Counted from the first letter of the stretch, positions 34,432 to 43,576 are shown. The stretch: 64,000 nt of DNA from Butyricicoccus_A sp963588905 (GCA_963588905.1 CAVAJF010000036.1:78270-142269); one strand, 5' to 3'. Program-made: numbers and translations. The notes: generated from the sequence alone by a model not told the origin.

Positions 34432-36606
34432 ATGGATATTCAAAACAAGATTGATTTTTTATTACAACGTGTAAAAAAGCAGACACCGAATGCAGATGTT
34501 GATAAAATCCGCCGCGCATACGAGTGCGCCAACAAGGCGCACGAAGGGCAGAAGCGGAAAAATGGCGATCCGTATATCATTCATCCGGTCTCTGTGGCGG
34601 AAATTATTGTGGAGATGGGTCTGGATACCGATTCTATCTGTGCAGGTCTCCTGCATGACTGCATTGAGGATACTGCTTTCGGATACGATGAAATTAAGGA
34701 ACAGTTTGGTGAATCGGTAGCAGATTTGGTCAATGGCGTGACTCGCTTGGGACAGCTGCATTATTCCAAGGCACAGGAGCAGGTTGAGGATCTGCGCAAG
34801 ATGCTGATTGCTATGGCAAAGGATATTCGCGTCATTCTCATTAAGCTGGCAGACCGCCTGCACAATATGCGCACCATGCAGTATATGACGGTGGAAAAGC
34901 AGCGCTCCAAGTCGTTGGAGACAATGGAAATCTATGCACCGATTGCGCACCGCTTGGGTATGCAGCGCGTCAAGTGGGAGCTGGAAGATCTGTCGCTGAA
35001 ATATCTTGACCCGATTGGCTACAAGGAAATTGTAGACGGCTTGGAGCGGCAGCGACCGGAGCTGGAAGAAATGCTCGACCGCATCAAAAAGACGATTCAC
35101 GGCAAGTTGGATGAGAGCGGCATCAAAAATTCTATTTCTGCCCGCGTCAAGCATATTTATAGTATTTATCGCAAGATGTTCGAGCAGAACAAGAGCATCA
35201 ACGAGATCTACGATATTTGCGCCGTGCGCGTAATTGTCGAGTCTGTGGCAGACTGCTATAATGTGCTGGGCTATGTGCATGACCTGTACAAGCCGATTCC
35301 GGGACGATTTAAGGACTATATCTCGACACCGAAGCCGAATGGCTATCGGTCGTTGCACACGACCGTCATTGGTCGCTCCGGTGTACCGTTTGAAGTGCAG
35401 ATTCGCACGGAAGAAATGCACAAGATGGCGGAGTATGGTATCGCGGCACATTGGAAGTACAAGGAACATCTGCAGAAGAGCAGTGGCGAACAGACTTATG
35501 CGTGGATTCGCCAGCTGCTGGAGTCGCAGCAAGACACCGAGGCCGAAGACTTTATCAAGCACATCAAGGTAGATTTGTTCGCAGATGAAGTATTTGTGTT
35601 TACCCCGCGCGGAGATGCAGTTAGTTTGCCGGTAGGTGCTACGCCGATTGATTTTGCCTATGGTATTCACTCTGCAGTGGGTAATCGGATGACCGGATGT
35701 AAGGTCAATGGCCGTATTGCGCCGATTAACTACACGCTGAAAAACGGCGATGTGGTCGAGATTCTGACTTCCAAAGAAACACATGGTCCGAAGCGTGACT
35801 GGCTGAAAACCGTTAAGACATCTGAAGCGCGAAATAAGATTAAGCAGTGGTTCAAAAAAGAATGCCGTGAGGAAAACATTGAACAGGGACGCGCTGATCT
35901 GGATCGTGAACTGCGCTCCAGCTTATTGTACAGTCACTTTATGGAAAAGCCGGAAATTCAGAAGAATGTTCTGGACAAATTCGGATACCCAAGCTTAGAA
36001 GAGATGTATAATGCATTGGGCTATGGCGGCATCACCGTGACAAAGGTGCTCAATAAGGTGCGCGACGAGGTGATTCGTGCCAGAAAGCAAGAGGAAAAAC
36101 AGAGACCGCTCAATACGAGACCGACACCGCGCGGACGGTCAGATTCCGGCGTTGTTGTCGAAGGCTTGGATGATGTTGACTGTAAAGTGAAATTTGCTCG
36201 CTGTTGTACACCGGTGCCGGGTGATGATATTATCGGATATGTCACCCGCGGCTTTGGCGTTTCCGTTCACCGAAAGGACTGCGTCAATGTCAAAAATGCC
36301 AATCCGGAAGACAAAAAACGTTGGGTAAAGGTTTACTGGGATGAAAGTCATGTGGAATCCAAGGAACGATTCAGCACAGCGATTCAGATTTCTACCAATG
36401 ACCGCATGGGTGTCATGAACGATGTCTTGCAGCTGCTGGCGAATAACCATATCAACGTCAAGGACTTTAATGGCAAAACACTGTCCGAGGGCTACGGCAT
36501 CATCAATATTGTCATTGCCGTTACAGGTCTGGCGCAGCTGGATGCACTGACAAAGAAGTTGCGCGGTCTGCGCGGTGTCATTAACGTCACGCGCCAGACC
36601 ATGTGA
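34432..36606 (+). CDS. relA: bifunctional (p)ppGpp synthetase/hydrolase
   Basis: 724 residues with the full long-RSH order: hydrolase HD domain (HPVSVAEII, LLHDCIEDT, KLADRLHNMRTM; about 45-150), synthetase (KDYISTPKPNGYRSLHTT near 302), TGS domain (VFTPRGDAVSLPVGATPIDF near 386) and a C-terminal ACT domain (about 645-724). Both catalytic halves look intact, so it should make and break alarmone. It lies between recJ and dtd, as in many Clostridia. The HD domain of the protein at 13949-14758 is a second possible alarmone hydrolase. Confidence 0.97.
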   Translation: MDIQNKIDFLLQRVKKQTPNADVDKIRRAYECANKAHEGQKRKNGDPYIIHPVSVAEIIVEMGLDTDSICAGLLHDCIEDTAFGYDEIKEQFGESVADLVNGVTRLGQLHYSKAQEQVEDLRKMLIAMAKDIRVILIKLADRLHNMRTMQYMTVEKQRSKSLETMEIYAPIAHRLGMQRVKWELEDLSLKYLDPIGYKEIVDGLERQRPELEEMLDRIKKTIHGKLDESGIKNSISARVKHIYSIYRKMFEQNKSINEIYDICAVRVIVESVADCYNVLGYVHDLYKPIPGRFKDYISTPKPNGYRSLHTTVIGRSGVPFEVQIRTEEMHKMAEYGIAAHWKYKEHLQKSSGEQTYAWIRQLLESQQDTEAEDFIKHIKVDLFADEVFVFTPRGDAVSLPVGATPIDFAYGIHSAVGNRMTGCKVNGRIAPINYTLKNGDVVEILTSKETHGPKRDWLKTVKTSEARNKIKQWFKKECREENIEQGRADLDRELRSSLLYSHFMEKPEIQKNVLDKFGYPSLEEMYNALGYGGITVTKVLNKVRDEVIRARKQEEKQRPLNTRPTPRGRSDSGVVVEGLDDVDCKVKFARCCTPVPGDDIIGYVTRGFGVSVHRKDCVNVKNANPEDKKRWVKVYWDESHVESKERFSTAIQISTNDRMGVMNDVLQLLANNHINVKDFNGKTLSEGYGIINIVIAVTGLAQLDALTKKLRGLRGVINVTRQTM

Positions 36607-36616
36607 GGAGGAAGCC

Positions 36617-37075
36617 ATGAGAGCCGTATTACAGCGCGTCACACACGCAAAAGTAACCATAGAGGGACAGGTATCCGGTGAAATCGGAACAGGCTTTCTC
36701 GTGCTTCTCGGCGTTGCGCCGGAAGACACCCAAGAACAAGCCTTATATCTGGCAAGAAAGATTGCCGGTCTGCGCGTTTTCACCGATGACAATGATAAAA
36801 TGAATTTAGCTCTTGCAGACGTCGGCGGAAGGCTGCTGGTTGTCAGTCAGTTTACGCTGTATGCCGACTGTCGCAAGGGAAAACGACCGAATTTCACCAA
36901 AGCTGCAAAAGGTGAGCAGGCGAATGACTTGTATGAATATTTTGTCAATTGCTGCCGCGGTCTGGGCATCGAGACCCAGACCGGTGAATTTGGTGCAGAT
37001 ATGAAGGTCGAGCTGCTCAACGATGGCCCTGTGACCATTTTGCTGGACACCGATGAGCTGATGCGAAAGAAATAA
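36617..37075 (+). CDS. dtd: D-aminoacyl-tRNA deacylase
   Basis: 152 residues from the ATG at 36617, with GAGGAGG 5 nt upstream; the longer frame overlaps relA. MRAVLQRVTHAKVTI is the family N-terminus, SQFTLYADCRKGKRPNF the SQFT active-site motif near 78, and NDGPVTILLDT carries the cross-subunit NxGPVT motif. It removes D-amino acids from mischarged tRNA. 10 bp after relA. Confidence 0.97.
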   Translation: MRAVLQRVTHAKVTIEGQVSGEIGTGFLVLLGVAPEDTQEQALYLARKIAGLRVFTDDNDKMNLALADVGGRLLVVSQFTLYADCRKGKRPNFTKAAKGEQANDLYEYFVNCCRGLGIETQTGEFGADMKVELLNDGPVTILLDTDELMRKK

Positions 37076-37086
37076 GAGGAAATACT

Positions 37087-37737
37087 ATGCAAATCAAGCA
37101 ATTTGTGGTAGGCGATGTCGCTACCAACTGTTATCTCGTCTGGGATGAAGTATCACACGAGGGCGCGATTGTCGATCCGGGTGATCGCGCAGAACAGCTC
37201 ATCCAGACCATACAAGAAGAACACATTCAGCTGAAATATATTCTGCTGACCCATGCCCATTTTGACCACATTCTCGCAGTCGGCGCTATCAAGCGCGCGA
37301 CGGGTGCACAGGTTGTTGTCAGCAAGAAGGATGAATATCTGCTTGACGCTAACGCAGCTCTGTCGCCGTTTGGCGCGTATGGCAGACAGCTGATGAGCCG
37401 ATTTGATTTTCCCGGCGCAGATATTTGGGCAGAGGAAGGCACATCAGTTTCGTTCGGCGGCATGACAGCGACATATTACAGCACACCGGGACATACGCCC
37501 GGTTCGTGCGTCATTCGCTTGGACGATGTGGTATTATTTACCGGTGACACGCTGTTCCGCGAAAACTGCGGCAGAACCGATCTGCCGGGCGGCAACTGGA
37601 ATGATATGCTTCGTTCACTGAAAAAGCTGCATGATATGCCGGGGGACTTCCGTGTTCTGCCGGGACATGAGGGCTTGTCTACCTTAGAGCACGAACGGCA
37701 GCACAATCCGTATATGATTGAGGCAGTCGGCAGATGA
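37087..37737 (+). CDS. MBL-fold metallo-hydrolase (glyoxalase II-like)
   Basis: 216 residues. The zinc motif is THAHFDH (about residues 56-62), followed by TPGHTPGS near 136, FTGDTLF near 155 and LPGHEG near 197. It resembles the YqgX/YcbL group of glyoxalase II-like hydrolases. It is between dtd and hemZ and overlaps hemZ by 4 bp (ATGA). The substrate is unknown. Confidence 0.9.
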   Translation: MQIKQFVVGDVATNCYLVWDEVSHEGAIVDPGDRAEQLIQTIQEEHIQLKYILLTHAHFDHILAVGAIKRATGAQVVVSKKDEYLLDANAALSPFGAYGRQLMSRFDFPGADIWAEEGTSVSFGGMTATYYSTPGHTPGSCVIRLDDVVLFTGDTLFRENCGRTDLPGGNWNDMLRSLKKLHDMPGDFRVLPGHEGLSTLEHERQHNPYMIEAVGR

Positions 37738-39218
37738 TTTATACCATACAAGGTCTGGAAAATGACCATCCCGTTCGGGAAATGCTGTACAATCTGCTGC
37801 CGACAGAAATCCCGGAGCGCGCAGACATTGCGCCGGAGGACGCGGATGCGTTGGGCGTTTGTGTTGAACAGGTTGGCATGGAACATTGCATTCGCGTGTG
37901 CTGCGTGCGGCAGGGAAAACAGGTGTGTGCGGAACGGTGTGCACCGATTTCCGACGATGCTGAGCAAACCAAACGGGCTCGGACGCACGCGCTAAAAACT
38001 GCCATTTTTGAGGCGGTATCTCCGTTTTTAGATACTGTGCCGGAATGGGGCTCGCTGACCGGTGTGCGTCCGGCAAAGTTCGCGCGGAGTTTTATGGAAC
38101 AGGGCTATACACCGGCACAGGTGGCAAAGCTGATGACAGAGACCTATCATGTCTCGCCAGCACGGCGCGCGCTGGCCATCCGTTCTGCGGGCATCGCCAT
38201 GGATTTGAAAGACAAAATCCATCCGAATGATATTTCCATTTATATCGGCATTCCGTTCTGTCCATCCCGATGCAGTTATTGTTCGTTTGTCAGCCATTCG
38301 ATTGAAAAAGCGGGCAAGCTGATGGCAGAGTATCTGGATACTCTGTGCGGAGAAATTGTACACACGGGAGAAATTTTAAAGCAGGCGGGTTTGCGCATCG
38401 TCACGATTTATATCGGCGGCGGCACGCCGACCACACTTTCGGCGCAGCAGATGGATCGTCTGCTCCAGACGGTACATCAGTCCTTTGACTTGCAGGCGCT
38501 GGAGGAATTTACGGTGGAAGCAGGCAGACCGGATACGATCACACGGGAAAAGCTGCTTGTGCTCAAGAAACACGGCGTAGATCGCATTTCCATCAACCCG
38601 CAGTCCATGAACGATGCGGTATTGGAAGGCATTGGACGCCATCACAGCGCGCAGGATGTGCTGGATCGCTATCAAACAGCGCGGGAAGTGGGCTTTTCTG
38701 CCATCAATATGGATACGATTGCAGGCTTGGACGGCGATACGCCAGAGAGCTTTGCCCATACGATAGATACCCTGCTTGCGTTACATCCGGAAAATATTAC
38801 CGTGCATACACTGGCAGCGAAACGCGGCGCCGATCAACATGACCGCGCACACAATGCGCAAAAACAGGAAACGGTACGTCAGATGCTGGAAATTGCATCG
38901 AAAAAGCTGACAGCGGCAGGATATGCACCGTATTATCTGTATCGACAGAAATTTATGGCGGGCGGCTTTGAAAATGTCGGCTGGTGTAAGATGGGGTATG
39001 AATGCAAGTACAATGTCTACATGATGGAGGAATTGCAGACCATCGTTTCACTCGGTGCGGGCGGCGTAACCAAGCTGCTGGGCACAGACGGAAGAAAAAT
39101 CCGGCGTATCAGCAATCCGAAGTATCCATATGAATACAATGTTTCATTAGAACGAATCAATGCAGGCAAACAGGCGATTCTGGATTGGGCAAAATCCGGC
39201 GTCACGTTGCCAGACTGA
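37734..39218 (+). CDS. hemZ: radical SAM coproporphyrinogen dehydrogenase-like protein HemZ
   Basis: 494 residues. The radical SAM cluster CxxxCxxC is in GIPFCPSRCSYCSF near residue 180; TIYIGGGTPTTLSAQQ and TVEAGRPDTITREKL are typical of HemN/HemZ-type enzymes. The N-terminal 160 residues are the HemZ-specific extension. It is annotated as heme-related in Bacillus, but no other heme gene is here, so a different substrate cannot be excluded. Confidence 0.9.
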   Translation: MIYTIQGLENDHPVREMLYNLLPTEIPERADIAPEDADALGVCVEQVGMEHCIRVCCVRQGKQVCAERCAPISDDAEQTKRARTHALKTAIFEAVSPFLDTVPEWGSLTGVRPAKFARSFMEQGYTPAQVAKLMTETYHVSPARRALAIRSAGIAMDLKDKIHPNDISIYIGIPFCPSRCSYCSFVSHSIEKAGKLMAEYLDTLCGEIVHTGEILKQAGLRIVTIYIGGGTPTTLSAQQMDRLLQTVHQSFDLQALEEFTVEAGRPDTITREKLLVLKKHGVDRISINPQSMNDAVLEGIGRHHSAQDVLDRYQTAREVGFSAINMDTIAGLDGDTPESFAHTIDTLLALHPENITVHTLAAKRGADQHDRAHNAQKQETVRQMLEIASKKLTAAGYAPYYLYRQKFMAGGFENVGWCKMGYECKYNVYMMEELQTIVSLGAGGVTKLLGTDGRKIRRISNPKYPYEYNVSLERINAGKQAILDWAKSGVTLPD

Positions 39219-39228
39219 GGAAAAATAC

Positions 39229-40149
39229 ATGTTTCATGTAAAGATAAACGAAATCAACGAACGCTGTCGGCGCGATCCGGCGGCATTTGTTGCACAATCT
39301 GAACAAAGCTATACCAATGTCATTGAGAGCATTGCAGATTGCATCTGTGAAAATCAATATGACCGTACCATTTTGCTGCTCAATGGTCCGTCTTCCAGCG
39401 GCAAGACGACGACCTCTCACCGCATTCGAGATGCCATTGAACGCAGAGGCGTTCACTCCTATGCCATCTCCATGGATGATTACTACTTGAGCCGCGACAG
39501 CTACATTGTCCCAAAGGACGAAGAGGGACATGACGATTTGGAGTCCCCACTATGTATGGATTTGCCGATGCTCAGCGACCACTTGGCGGCATTGGTGCGT
39601 GGTGAGACGATTGAAGTGCCGACGTATGATTTTATGCATCATGTGCGGACAGAGGAAGTCAAAGAAGTCAAGTTGGAAAAGGGCGAAATTGCTGTCATCG
39701 AAGGCATTCATGCACTCAATGATGTGCTGATGGCGAAGGTGCGCGAGTCATCCATTTCCGTGTATATGGCGGTGGGCACCCAGTTAATTCTGGAGAATGA
39801 TTGGCGTCTGGCACCGCATGTGCTGCGTTTTGTACGCCGTGCCATTCGAGACAAAAATTTCCGCGATGCGCCGGTGCCGGAGACAATCAACATGTGGCGC
39901 TCGGTGCGGCGCGGAGAACGGCTGTACATCCGTCCGTATATTCCGTCTGCGGATTTTATCGTCAATACGTATCTGCCATATGAGGACTGTATTTTGATGA
40001 ATCAGCTCAAGCGTGACGCCGCGCCGTATCATCAGGAGATGATAGACGCAGGATTAGAGGATTTGGTGCGGGCACTGGATCAATTTGAAGAGATCCATGA
40101 CCTCAGCCTGATTCCAGACAATTCGATCATGCATGAATTTATTGGGTGA
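39229..40149 (+). CDS. uridine kinase-like nucleoside kinase
   Basis: 306 residues from the ATG at 39229, with TGAGGAA upstream; a longer frame overlaps hemZ. Walker A LLNGPSSSGKTTTSHRI is near residue 48, followed by ISMDDYYLSRDSY, DFMHHVRTEEVK and VIEGIHALND, as in uridine kinase and phosphoribulokinase-like proteins. It is longer than classic Udk (about 210), with an extra N-terminal part of 40 residues and a C-terminal part. Phosphorylation of a nucleoside is likely; the exact one is uncertain. Confidence 0.85.
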   Translation: MFHVKINEINERCRRDPAAFVAQSEQSYTNVIESIADCICENQYDRTILLLNGPSSSGKTTTSHRIRDAIERRGVHSYAISMDDYYLSRDSYIVPKDEEGHDDLESPLCMDLPMLSDHLAALVRGETIEVPTYDFMHHVRTEEVKEVKLEKGEIAVIEGIHALNDVLMAKVRESSISVYMAVGTQLILENDWRLAPHVLRFVRRAIRDKNFRDAPVPETINMWRSVRRGERLYIRPYIPSADFIVNTYLPYEDCILMNQLKRDAAPYHQEMIDAGLEDLVRALDQFEEIHDLSLIPDNSIMHEFIG

Positions 40150-40176
40150 AAAACTCATCCAGAGAGGAGCATTTCT

Positions 40177-40575
40177 ATGGACAAGACGAACTTTTTTGAA
40201 AAAGCAAAGGTATCAGCGGAAATTTTGTCTGCCCGTACCGGTGTGACTGCGGCAAAAGCAGCGGACGCCGCAGGAAAAACTGCGGTGAACATGCTTAACG
40301 CGACCAAATTGAATTTGCAGATTTTCGATCTGAATACAGAAGTGGAAATTCTGTACAAAGAAATCGGTAAAATGGTCTACAGTGTCCATACAGGCAATGA
40401 AGAGGATCAGGCAGCGTTACAGATTAAGCTGCAGCTCATTGATGAAAAACTGCAAAAAATGGCGGAGCTGCAAGCACAGTTGAGCGCAGAGCGTTCCACA
40501 CAGTTCTGCCCGAATTGCGGCAAACAGTGCAAAAAAGATGACACATTTTGCAGCCATTGCGGCGCGCAGCTCTGA
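40177..40575 (+). CDS. small zinc-ribbon protein with helical N-terminus
   Basis: 132 residues. The last 25 hold a zinc ribbon, CPNCGKQCKKDDTFCSHCG. Residues 1-100 are predicted helical and charged (EVEILYKEIGKMVY, LQLIDEKLQKMAELQAQL), likely coiled coil. There is no signal peptide. I do not recognise a specific function. It stands between the kinase and the flippase gene in the same direction. Confidence 0.75.
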   Translation: MDKTNFFEKAKVSAEILSARTGVTAAKAADAAGKTAVNMLNATKLNLQIFDLNTEVEILYKEIGKMVYSVHTGNEEDQAALQIKLQLIDEKLQKMAELQAQLSAERSTQFCPNCGKQCKKDDTFCSHCGAQL

Positions 40576-40645
40576 TAAATATTCAAAATAACCTGCGCTT
40601 CTAATCCGAAATTCTGTTTCATACCTTGTCTCAAGGAGGACGAGC

Positions 40646-41989
40646 ATGAAACGGAACAAGGCAAGCTATGTCAGCGGTGCGGCGGCACTGCTTCTTTCCA
40701 GCGTCACGGTCAAGATTCTCGGTGCGCTGTTCAAAATTCCACTGACCAATCTCATCGGAGACAGCGGCATGGGGCTGTTTGCGTTTGCCATGCAGTTTTT
40801 CTCGCTGCTGTTTGTGATTTCTGCTGCAGGACTTCCGGCGGCGCAGGCGCATTTGGTGTCCGAAGCATTGGCGCTCGGCAGGCGAGAACAAGCAAAGGCA
40901 ATTACCGTGCGAGCGGTATCCGTATTTGCAGTGACATCGCTGTTACTGTCGCTGGCACTGGCGGGAGCGGCGCCGATGCTGTGCCAGCTGTTTGGACAGA
41001 CGGCCGCCGTGCCATGTTTGCTGCTCATTGCACCGGCAGTGTTTCTGGTGACAGTAGAGGCAGCTTTGCGCGGTTGGTATCAAGGTACCGGCGATATGAT
41101 TCCAACAGCTATTTCACAGGTGGCAGAAGCGGTCGGAAAGCTCGTCGTCGGTCTGTTTGCAGCGAGCACTTTGTTGCATGCAGGGTATGGCATCGCGGGC
41201 GCGGCAGCCGGTGCAGTATTCGGCGTGACCTGCGGAGAGCTATTTGCCGTTTTGTATTTGCTGTGGAGTGTGCGCCGCGGTGCGTGGCAAGCACTTCGCC
41301 ATCCGCCGAAAGAACAGCATGAATTTTCTAAACTGGTACAGCTGATGATTCCTGTAACACTGGGAGCTGCCGTCATGACGGTCTCCGGCTTTTTAGATAT
41401 GTCTGTCGTATACCGGCGATTGCCGGTGGCGGGTTTTTCTGCCCAAGAAGTTGTCGCGGCGTATGGCGCATATACCGGCATGGCATTGACGCTGTTCAAT
41501 TTGCCGCAGTCACTTTCCAACGCGGTATCCGTCAGTGTCCTTCCGGCGTTATCCGCTGCGCACGCGAAAAAGCAGGATAAACAGATCAAACGGTTGCTGC
41601 GGTCATCTATGGGGCTGACGCTGCTCGTCTGTATCCCTTGCGGAATCGGGTTATTTGTGCTGGCAGGGTCGCTGTTGCAGCTTTTATTTGCCTCTCAGCC
41701 GCACGGTGTGCAGACGGCAACACCGCTGTTGCGTCTGCTCGGTGTAGCGGAACCGCTCGTCGGACTGTCTACCGTTACCATTTCTATTTTGCAGGCATTT
41801 GGACGACCGGATTTGTCGGTTTATGCGATGACTGTGGCCTGTACGGTAAAATTTGCTGTGGGTTTCTATTTGGCTGGACAGCCGAATATCAATATCTTAG
41901 CATTGCCAATCGGAACATTGACCTGTTATAGTCTTTTGCTGGTCATCAATCTGGCGTTTATCGCGCATGTACTGCATCCAAGAAGATAG
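40646..41989 (+). CDS. YabM/SpoVB-type polysaccharide flippase (MOP superfamily)
   Basis: 447 residues with about 12 to 14 hydrophobic segments. The start SGAAALLLSSVTVKILGALFKIPLTNLIGD is typical of SpoVB/YabM lipid-linked oligosaccharide flippases, related to MurJ. AGGAGG precedes the ATG. It is followed in the ancestral layout by mazG, rqcP, yabP, yabQ, divIC and yabR, the order seen for yabM-yabR in Bacillus; the IS110 element now separates it from mazG. A role in peptidoglycan or spore-coat precursor flipping is likely. Confidence 0.88.
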   Translation: MKRNKASYVSGAAALLLSSVTVKILGALFKIPLTNLIGDSGMGLFAFAMQFFSLLFVISAAGLPAAQAHLVSEALALGRREQAKAITVRAVSVFAVTSLLLSLALAGAAPMLCQLFGQTAAVPCLLLIAPAVFLVTVEAALRGWYQGTGDMIPTAISQVAEAVGKLVVGLFAASTLLHAGYGIAGAAAGAVFGVTCGELFAVLYLLWSVRRGAWQALRHPPKEQHEFSKLVQLMIPVTLGAAVMTVSGFLDMSVVYRRLPVAGFSAQEVVAAYGAYTGMALTLFNLPQSLSNAVSVSVLPALSAAHAKKQDKQIKRLLRSSMGLTLLVCIPCGIGLFVLAGSLLQLLFASQPHGVQTATPLLRLLGVAEPLVGLSTVTISILQAFGRPDLSVYAMTVACTVKFAVGFYLAGQPNINILALPIGTLTCYSLLLVINLAFIAHVLHPRR

Positions 41990-42144
41990 AACAGAAAGAC
42001 TAACTATTAAAAATCAAGTCTAAAATAAAAGATTTATGAATGAATTGCAGAAATGCATTTCAGATATTATTTGTACCTTGAAAACTGCATGACAAAAAGA
42101 GTGTCGTTATAGGCACTCAACTAGGAGATGTTTATAGAAAAGAA

Positions 42145-43318
42145 TTAAGCAGCACGGTTGTATGATTGCCTTGATTTTTCCATTGCATAAATGGTTCTGA
42201 CTAATTTCTTTGCTGCGTGGGATAAAGCAACGTTATAATGCTTGCCCTCCGCTCGCTTCTTAGCAAGATATATTCCAAAGGATTCATCCCAATGGCAGAC
42301 ATATTTTGTTGCATTGTAAAGCGTATCGAAGATAGCGAGAACCACGTTTTTCCATATGGGAATAACAGTTATCTAGTTGTCCTGATTGGTAGGTGGATGG
42401 AGACATCCCGGCATAGGCAAGTATCTTGTCGGCTGAGTCAAAACGACTGAAGTCACCGATTTCAGCAATAATCATGGCACCCATATTGTAACTAATTCCT
42501 GGAATCGAAAGAATTGGAGAGTTGATTTCATCCATGATGGATTTGATTTCGGCTTCAATTTCGTCAATCTCTGATGTTAGTTCCTGAATGAGCCTGATGG
42601 TATGTTTCAGTTCCAGAGACTTTGCGGGCATATTTGAGCCGATGGAGCTTCTGGCAGCTTCACGAAACATTACTGCGGTATCTTTGCCATATCTGCCATG
42701 TGAACTTTCGGAAAGCAGATGTGTAAGTCTGGTAAGGTGTGCAGATGCGATGGCATGAGCAGACGGAAATTCAGATAATAGGGCATAAACGGATGCCATA
42801 TGAAGTTGTGGCACGAGCTTTTCTAATTCTGGGAAAAGAATGCATACAAGTCTGGAAACAGAAGATTTTAATTTTGCCCGCTCTTTTACTTTGTCAAAAC
42901 GATAACGAGTTAATGACTTTAGCTCTTCGTTGTGGTAAGATGTGTCTGAGTAGGACTTCAAGTTCACATCAGACATGATCATAGAAGCAATGGTATGGGC
43001 ATCAACTTTATCCGTTTTCGTCTTTCTAAGGCTTAGACTTTTTCTGTAAAGATTGGTATGTAACGGGTTGATAACGTAGGTTGGCAGACCTTTATCAAGA
43101 AGAAATCCCAGAAGATTGTAACTATAGTGTCCAGTGGCTTCAAGCCCTACTTTTACTTTGGTCAAATCATCTGATACGGATTGTACTTTCTGAAATAAGG
43201 ATTCAAACCCCTCACGGTTGTTGGGAATGATAAAAGATTTGAATAATACTTCACCATCCGAATTAGTAATAAAGCAGTCGTGTTTGTCTTTAGCAACATC
43301 AATTCCAACATATATCAT
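42145..43318 (-). pseudogene. IS110 recombinase, frameshifted near the 3' end
   Basis: The first frame (43318 to about 42320) codes 333 family-like residues. The RuvC-like DEDD residues are Asp7 (YVGIDVAK), Glu60 (KVGLEATGH), Asp103 and Asp106 (KTDKVDAHT). The C-terminal Tnp domain has IPGISYNMGAMIIAEIGDF and GMSPSTYQSG, where the family's catalytic Ser lies. At 42319-42322 the frame is lost. The family sequence continues one base on (YNATKYVCHWDESFG, then YLAKKRAEGKHYNVALSHAA) to a stop at 42145. The pattern fits loss of one base, giving an expected 391 residues. Without read-through the last 57 residues are replaced by 10. A sequencing error is possible. Confidence 0.88.
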
Positions 43319-43334
43319 AAAAAAACTCCTTTGA

Positions 43335-43549
43335 AATGTATTCGATACTGTTTAGAACCACTGGTACTCCTTGCGATTGTAACCTCGTTCTAAATAAACC
43401 GTCATGCGGTATCTAACTGATTAACAAATGTACAAAGAGACTGTGGTTGTAGCCTTTCTGAAACCATCAAGTGGTAGGAACATGTAAACAATCCACAGTA
43501 TCTCCAATAGTATAGCATACAGACCTTGGAGAGGGTCTATAAACACTAC
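43335..43549 (-). ncRNA. predicted bridge RNA of the IS110 element
   Basis: Two loops share one design: left guide, ACCR-N5-YGGT hairpin, right guide, then G. Loop 1 is closed by ACTGTGG/CCACAGT (43499-43493 with 43446-43440). It carries ACATGTTCCT (43485-43476), a hairpin (43475-43463) and CAGAAAGG (43460-43453). These equal the left target plus core, and the complement of core plus right target, of the rebuilt insertion site. Loop 2 has a hairpin at 43410-43398, AGTTAG (43418-43413) matching the right end of the element, and ACGAG (43388-43384) matching the left end. IS110-family bridge RNAs are known to guide recombination; the exact RNA ends are my estimate. Confidence 0.82.
43476..43485 (-). 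repeat. left target guide of the bridge RNA (10-bp match to 43564-43573)
   Basis: Plus-strand aggaacatgt occurs here in the guide RNA region and again at 43564-43573, at the junction with the mazG flank, including the AG core. It is not a transposon end repeat: it is the guide copy of the target. Confidence 0.85.
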
Positions 43550-43576
43550 TACTTTATAATACGAGGAACATGTTTT

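Larger units (their letters stand above)
41999..43565 (-). mobile_element. IS110-family insertion element, ends resolved from sequence
   Basis: The element is 1567 bp counting one copy of the 2-bp core. The plus-strand core AG (CT in element orientation) is present at 41997-41998 and 43564-43565. Removing the element rejoins acagaaAG with gaacatgt; this joined sequence matches the target guides in the element's own RNA (see the ncRNA entry). There are no terminal inverted repeats and no target duplication beyond the core, as known for IS110. Recombinase on the minus strand; the left end (recombinase upstream side) is at the high coordinate. A GAGTGTC/GGCACTC hairpin lies at 42099-42118, after the recombinase. 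Confidence 0.9.

Noticed and set aside
42070..42095. Resemblance of ttgaaaactgcat to the 16S-23S spacer of Firmicutes
   Set aside because: It is a short match inside the IS110 element, with no rRNA sequence on either side.
42145..42345. 66-codon minus-strand frame as a separate small gene
   Set aside because: Its last 57 residues continue the IS110 recombinase family sequence, so it is the frameshifted 3' end of that gene.
43351..43394. TTTAGAAC / GTTCTAAA inverted repeat as IS terminal repeat or bridge RNA stem
   Set aside because: It lies inside the element, and IS110 elements lack terminal repeats. It also competes with the loop that matches the element ends, so I did not use it as the main fold.
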